DNA from: Faucicola osloensis_B
GTDB lineage: Bacteria > Pseudomonadota > Gammaproteobacteria > Pseudomonadales > Moraxellaceae
Direction of reading: 5' to 3'
Length of the DNA stretch: 19,165 nucleotides
Assembly: GCA_964211495.1 (NCBI GenBank)
Contig: CAXORL010000015.1
Span: forward strand, 1-19,165
Position 1 is the first letter of the stretch. Each line of letters begins with the position of its first letter. The notes under the pieces were generated by a model. The model made no database searches. It was not told the origin of the DNA and saw nothing but the letters and a program-made list of their open reading frames with translations. The translations under genes were made by a program, and so were the position numbers. This document shows positions 15,940 through 19,165 of this stretch, piece after piece.

Positions 15940-16644
15940 TTACTCCTTGAGTTTATTATCGTTAAGCTTAGTAAATAATTCATTAAAATTGGGACTATGA
16001 TTAGGCTGTGGCTCAATCAAGAGGTGTTGAGCCAGTTCATCCAAATGTTGTGCCATATCAGTTTTTGTCAAAGCTTTATCAGTCTGTTGCAAGCGTTTGA
16101 TTAGATCAAAATGACAATGGTTATCGCACTGCATAGTGGTTGGACTACTATACATGGCAATAGCAAGCGATGTGCGAGCGATTAACTGTTCAATTAAGGT
16201 AATCAAGGTCACATTCTCAGTAAACTTCGCCAGTTGAATATGAAAATCGCCCGAAAGTTTATTGGCAAGTCCATACTCGGCTTTGCGTAATGCCACCATT
16301 TCAGCCTCACAAATTTTATTTAACGTATTAATTTGGGACGTGTTTAGCGGTAACTCTAATAAATCAATCACCCCAAGTTCCAAAATTTTACGGGTGGTAA
16401 AAATTTCATTAACTTGCGGTTTGCCCATTGACGCCACAAAACAACCCCGATTCGGTAATTGCACCACTAACTGCTCATAAATCAATCGTTGTAGAATCTT
16501 ACGCACTCGAGTACGGCTGACATTAAAACTTTTTGCTAATTCATCTTCAGGCAAATGCGTGTCAGGCTTGAGATAATGCTCGTGAATTGCCCGAAATAGC
16601 ATTTGGTACATTTGTTCATCAGTGGTTTTGGTTAAGTCGCTCAT
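15940..16644 (-). CDS. GntR-family (FCD) transcriptional regulator of the locus
   Basis: This is a 234-residue regulator. The N-terminal winged helix-turn-helix (about 10-72) contains LPEDELAKSFNVSRTRVRKI and a wing, LVVQLPNRGCFV. The C-terminal helical FCD domain (about 78-212) holds the likely metal/ligand residues D133 and H135 (GDFHIQL), H178 and H200. Proteins of this subfamily bind short palindromes of the TTGTATACAA kind as dimers and release DNA on binding a small carboxylate-like metabolite. Exactly such palindromes sit in all the promoter regions here, including upstream of its own operon, so autoregulation is likely. The position between racemase and allantoinase resembles HpxS of Klebsiella. 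The effector is unknown; allantoin or allantoate is a reasonable guess. Whether it represses, activates or does both cannot be decided from sequence. Confidence 0.88.
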   Translation of the reverse strand: MSDLTKTTDEQMYQMLFRAIHEHYLKPDTHLPEDELAKSFNVSRTRVRKILQRLIYEQLVVQLPNRGCFVASMGKPQVNEIFTTRKILELGVIDLLELPLNTSQINTLNKICEAEMVALRKAEYGLANKLSGDFHIQLAKFTENVTLITLIEQLIARTSLAIAMYSSPTTMQCDNHCHFDLIKRLQQTDKALTKTDMAQHLDELAQHLLIEPQPNHSPNFNELFTKLNDNKLKE

Positions 16645-16690
16645 AATAATTGCCTTAAAAAGTGAAAAATCTAAGTCTGTTTAACCACTA

Positions 16691-17413
16691 TTATGCACCG
16701 AAACGATGCAAGTCTCCCAAAAATGGCTTAGCAATTGGGAACGCCAAATCACCATGCTTACTGGTTTTTAAATTCATACCGACCATTGCTTCAATCAGTT
16801 TCACTGCACTTTTTACCCCATCAATCACAGGAATACCCACCGCTTGCTCAATCGTATCAGTCAAATGGGACATCCCACCACAGCCCAACACAATCGCCCC
16901 TGCACCATTATCACGGGCTTGTATTGATTTACTGATTATTGCTTTGAGTGCGGTGTCATCTTCTAAGGCGAGTACAGGCAAATCGACTGCCAGTACTTGA
17001 GGGCAAAGATGTCTATAGCCGTATTGTTGAAGCAAATGTTTAGCGATAATTACGGTGCGTTGTAGGCTCGTTACTACGGCAAACTGCGTACTTATCATGC
17101 TTGCCATCACAAAGCCAGCTTGAGCAATGCCAATCACAGGTTTGTCGGTCAGTTCTCTCACTGCCCAGATATTGGGGTCACCAAAACACGCCAAAATCAT
17201 GCCGTCCGCCCCTTCGCTATCCGCCTTTCTTACTTCTTCAGCAACTCCGACAATGCTCATCGCTTCATCAAAATGCGACTCAATCGACACAGCTCCATGT
17301 TTTGGCGTTCTACCGACGATTTCTGTGCTTGCATTAGCAACAGCTTGGGCACTCTCCTGCATCTGCTCGGTCATGTGTTGACTGGTGTTGGGGTTGATTA
17401 AATGGATTTTCAT
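16691..17413 (-). CDS. hpxA: Allantoin racemase (Asp/Glu/hydantoin racemase family)
   Basis: This 240-residue protein is of the Asp/Glu/hydantoin racemase superfamily, which invert a stereocentre using two cysteines as acid and base. Both are present: Cys76 in MILACFGDP and Cys178 in IVLGCGGMSHL, each closing one of the two related halves. The N-terminal MKIHLINPNTSQHMTEQM is typical of the hydantoin/allantoin racemase subgroup. UraD makes only S-allantoin, so a racemase lets the pathway supply whichever enantiomer the allantoinase prefers and use environmental racemic allantoin. It is first in the five-gene reverse operon, with TAGG about 7 bases before the start and an operator palindrome 30 bases upstream. 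The regulator follows after 46 bases. Hydantoin racemase activity is an alternative, but there is no hydantoinase here. Confidence 0.88.
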   Translation of the reverse strand: MKIHLINPNTSQHMTEQMQESAQAVANASTEIVGRTPKHGAVSIESHFDEAMSIVGVAEEVRKADSEGADGMILACFGDPNIWAVRELTDKPVIGIAQAGFVMASMISTQFAVVTSLQRTVIIAKHLLQQYGYRHLCPQVLAVDLPVLALEDDTALKAIISKSIQARDNGAGAIVLGCGGMSHLTDTIEQAVGIPVIDGVKSAVKLIEAMVGMNLKTSKHGDLAFPIAKPFLGDLHRFGA

Positions 17414-17442
17414 AGCAAACCTACGATTAAAATTTTTCAGTA

Positions 17443-17454
17443 ATTGTATACAAT
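17443..17454. promoter_or_regulatory. GntR-type operator upstream of the racemase operon
   Basis: ATTGTATACAAT is a perfect 12-base palindrome centred about 35 bases upstream of the racemase ATG. It would lie downstream of the candidate sigma-54 site at 17502-17517 and so in the leader of the operon that encodes the regulator itself, giving autoregulation. Confidence 0.72.
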
Positions 17455-17501
17455 AATATTTTATATTTCAAATTAATTATTTTATATTTAGAAAAGATTA
17501 T

Positions 17502-17517
17502 TTCAATTTCTATGCCA
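17502..17517 (-). promoter_or_regulatory. Degenerate sigma-54-like site for the racemase operon
   Basis: Read on the reverse strand the sequence is TGGCAT-AGAAA-TTGAA. The -24 box is perfect, but the -12 box has GA where sigma-54 normally needs GC. It has the right spacing and points toward the racemase. It may be a weak promoter or a decayed one, and a sigma-70 promoter in this AT-rich DNA is an alternative. Confidence 0.35.
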
Positions 17518-17549
17518 AAAACAGCGTATTATCAATATTATAAAATATG

Positions 17550-17565
17550 TGGCATGAATATTGCT
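17550..17565 (+). promoter_or_regulatory. Sigma-54 promoter for the NCS1 permease
   Basis: TGGCAT-GAATA-TTGCT matches sigma-54 with GG (17551-17552) and GC (17563-17564) 12 bases apart. The predicted start is near 17577, followed by the operator at 17605-17614 and then the ribosome site. An IHF-like sequence (TATCAATATTATA, 17530-17542, one mismatch to the consensus) lies just upstream. Confidence 0.75.
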
Positions 17566-17604
17566 CGTTAAATTGTACGTTATGTAATTTAATATTAGAT
17601 TTTA

Positions 17605-17614
17605 TTGTATACAA
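17605..17614. promoter_or_regulatory. GntR-type operator upstream of the NCS1 permease
   Basis: An exact TTGTATACAA lies 40 bases upstream of the permease ATG and downstream of its sigma-54 signal, the same arrangement as at hpxO. Confidence 0.7.
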
Positions 17615-17654
17615 ATAATCATTGAAGTTAGTGGCATCACAAAAGGAGTAAGTC

Positions 17655-19157
17655 ATGCTCGACAAATCTGCCATCATCGCCCAAGCTCCATCTAGACCTG
17701 TAATATCTCAGTATGGTACGGTGTATCAGTTACCAACTGGCTATAGCGACCGCTTATATAATGAAGACCTTGCTCCATTAGTGGCGGGTAAAGACCGAAG
17801 CAGTCGCCAAGATTGGAACTGGTACAACATCTTTGCCTTTTGGATGTCAGACGTGCATAGCGTGGGTGGTTATGTATTTGCAGGTAGTTTGTTTGCGTTG
17901 GGTATTCAAAGTTGGCAAGTGCTATTGGCATTAATTGTCGGCATCATGATTGTGCAAGTCCTGTGCAATCTAGTGGCAAAACCTAGCCAACAAGCGGGCG
18001 TACCATATCCAGTGGCATGTCGTATGCCGTTTGGGGTATTTGGGGCAAATTTGCCTGCGATTATTCGTGGTTTAATTGCGGTAGCATGGTATGGGGTACA
18101 AACTTTTTTGGCTTCAAAATCACTAGAAATTATCTTGCTATGGGCAATGCCAAGCTTGAAAGGCTTAGAACAAACCAACTTGCTTGGGCTAAATTTGCTC
18201 GGTTGGCTCGCCTTCATGGTGATGTGGGTACTTCAAGCTTTGGTGTTTTGGCGAGGAATTGATACCATCAAAAAATTTATCGATTGGGCAGGACCTGCGG
18301 TGTATGTAGTGATGCTTGCGTTAATGTGTTGGATTGTCAATCGTGCAGGATTAGCAAATATCAATTTAAACTTAGCTGAAGTAAAATATCATGGCATGGA
18401 TTCTATTTTACCAACGATTACGGCGATTGCCTTAGTGGTGTCATATTTTTCAGGACCCATGCTCAATTTTGGTGACTTTGCTCGCTACGCCAAAAGTTAT
18501 GATGAAGTAAAAAAAGGTAATTTTTGGGGGTTGCCGATTAACTTTACCTTATTTGCCTTGGTGACGGTAGTCATTACGTCAGGTACAATTCCTGTGTTTG
18601 GTAAAATGCTAACTGATCCGATTGATACGGTCTCTCGCATTGATAATGTGACAGTGATGTTATTGGGTGCCCTAACCTTTGTTACAGCCACCATCGGTAT
18701 CAATATCGTAGCGAACTTCGTTGCTCCTGCCTTTGACTTTTCAAACGTTTCACCAAGAAATATTAGCTTTCGCATGGGTGGCTTTATTGCAGCGATTGGT
18801 GCAGTGTTTATCACGCCTTGGAACTTATTTAATTCACCACAAGTGATTCATTATACCCTTGATATTTTAGCTGCCTTTATCGGTCCATTATTTGGTATTT
18901 TGTTGACGGATTTTTATTTAATCCGTAAACAAGTGATTAAAGTGGAAGATTTATACACTACTGACCCAAATGGTGCTTATTGGTATAGCAATGGCTGGAA
19001 TCCAAAAGCGGTGATGGCATTAATTCCTGCAGTAATTGTAGGTGTGGCAATTACTTTGATGGGTTTAAAAGGGTTGGCGGATTTTAATTGGTTTATTGGG
19101 TGTGGTCTAGGTGCAGTTATGTATTATATATTGATGCCAAAAACCAATAATCATTAG
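17655..19157 (+). CDS. NCS1-family allantoin/purine permease (PucI-like)
   Basis: This 500-residue inner-membrane carrier of the nucleobase:cation symporter-1 family (Mhp1/PucI relatives) has about 12 membrane segments. Visible family features are the N-terminal RLYNEDLAPL and DWNWYNIFAFWMSDVHSVGGY (first segment, with the substrate-stacking Trp region). GVPYPVACRMPFGVFGANLPAIIRG is the conserved loop before WYGVQTF. Later are VSYFSGPMLNFGDFARYAKS and the C-terminal LTDFYLIRKQVIKVEDLY. The length fits PucI-type allantoin permeases (about 490). Because it diverges from the allantoin operon and shares its operator, allantoin is the most likely substrate; uracil, hydantoin or a purine cannot be excluded. 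AAGGAG at 17642-17647 fixes the start. The gene is complete and ends just before the window edge. Confidence 0.9.
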   Translation: MLDKSAIIAQAPSRPVISQYGTVYQLPTGYSDRLYNEDLAPLVAGKDRSSRQDWNWYNIFAFWMSDVHSVGGYVFAGSLFALGIQSWQVLLALIVGIMIVQVLCNLVAKPSQQAGVPYPVACRMPFGVFGANLPAIIRGLIAVAWYGVQTFLASKSLEIILLWAMPSLKGLEQTNLLGLNLLGWLAFMVMWVLQALVFWRGIDTIKKFIDWAGPAVYVVMLALMCWIVNRAGLANINLNLAEVKYHGMDSILPTITAIALVVSYFSGPMLNFGDFARYAKSYDEVKKGNFWGLPINFTLFALVTVVITSGTIPVFGKMLTDPIDTVSRIDNVTVMLLGALTFVTATIGINIVANFVAPAFDFSNVSPRNISFRMGGFIAAIGAVFITPWNLFNSPQVIHYTLDILAAFIGPLFGILLTDFYLIRKQVIKVEDLYTTDPNGAYWYSNGWNPKAVMALIPAVIVGVAITLMGLKGLADFNWFIGCGLGAVMYYILMPKTNNH

Positions 19158-19165
19158 AAATTGAG

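Noticed and set aside
1..19165. CRISPR array, tRNA, rRNA or riboswitch
   Set aside because: Both strands were read for regularly spaced repeats, tRNA-like arms and conserved purine-riboswitch-type elements before the purine genes; none was recognised by eye. A covariance-model search would settle it.

Overview
The window looks like chromosome from a low-GC gammaproteobacterium, most likely of the Moraxellaceae (Moraxella/Psychrobacter/Acinetobacter-like). This rests on the AT-rich intergenic DNA, the gene style, and the HpxO-type route of urate oxidation. The genus is inferred, not proven. Nearly the whole window is one purine-catabolism locus that takes (hypo)xanthine and 8-oxoguanine through urate and allantoin to glyoxylate and urea.

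Layout. Positions 1-1368 are accessory DNA: an AT-rich leader, a complete small serine recombinase (280-846) and the stump of an IS3-type orfA (1024-1242). A reverse-strand amidohydrolase (8-oxoguanine deaminase type, 1369-2742) diverges from a forward run xdhA-xdhB-xdhC (2960-7988), hpxO (8110-9279, closed by a strong terminator), then uraD-uraH-NCS2 permease-outer membrane porin (9468-13102). Two hairpin terminators at 13227-13322 separate this from a converging reverse-strand run read from 17413 down to 13351: allantoin racemase, GntR/FCD regulator, puuE allantoinase, allantoicase and allA. An NCS1 permease (17655-19157) diverges from that run.

How it works together. The porin and the NCS2 and NCS1 carriers would bring in urate, xanthine or allantoin. 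XdhAB (matured by XdhC) and the deaminase make urate. HpxO, UraH and UraD convert urate to S-allantoin, and the racemase equilibrates allantoin. PuuE, allantoicase and AllA release glyoxylate and two ureas. No urease and no guanine deaminase lie in the window.

Most notable observation. The intergenic regions carry two repeated regulatory signals. (1) A palindrome TTGTATACAA, exact or nearly so, occurs in every promoter region and is a likely operator for the locus's own GntR regulator. (2) Sigma-54 (-24/-12) promoter matches, TGGCAY-N5-WTGCW, precede xdhA, hpxO, uraD and the NCS1 permease, with weaker variants before the deaminase and the racemase. Together they suggest the whole pathway is a regulon under combined sigma-54 (nitrogen-type) and pathway-specific GntR control. 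No sigma-54 activator is encoded here. This is a prediction from sequence pattern only.
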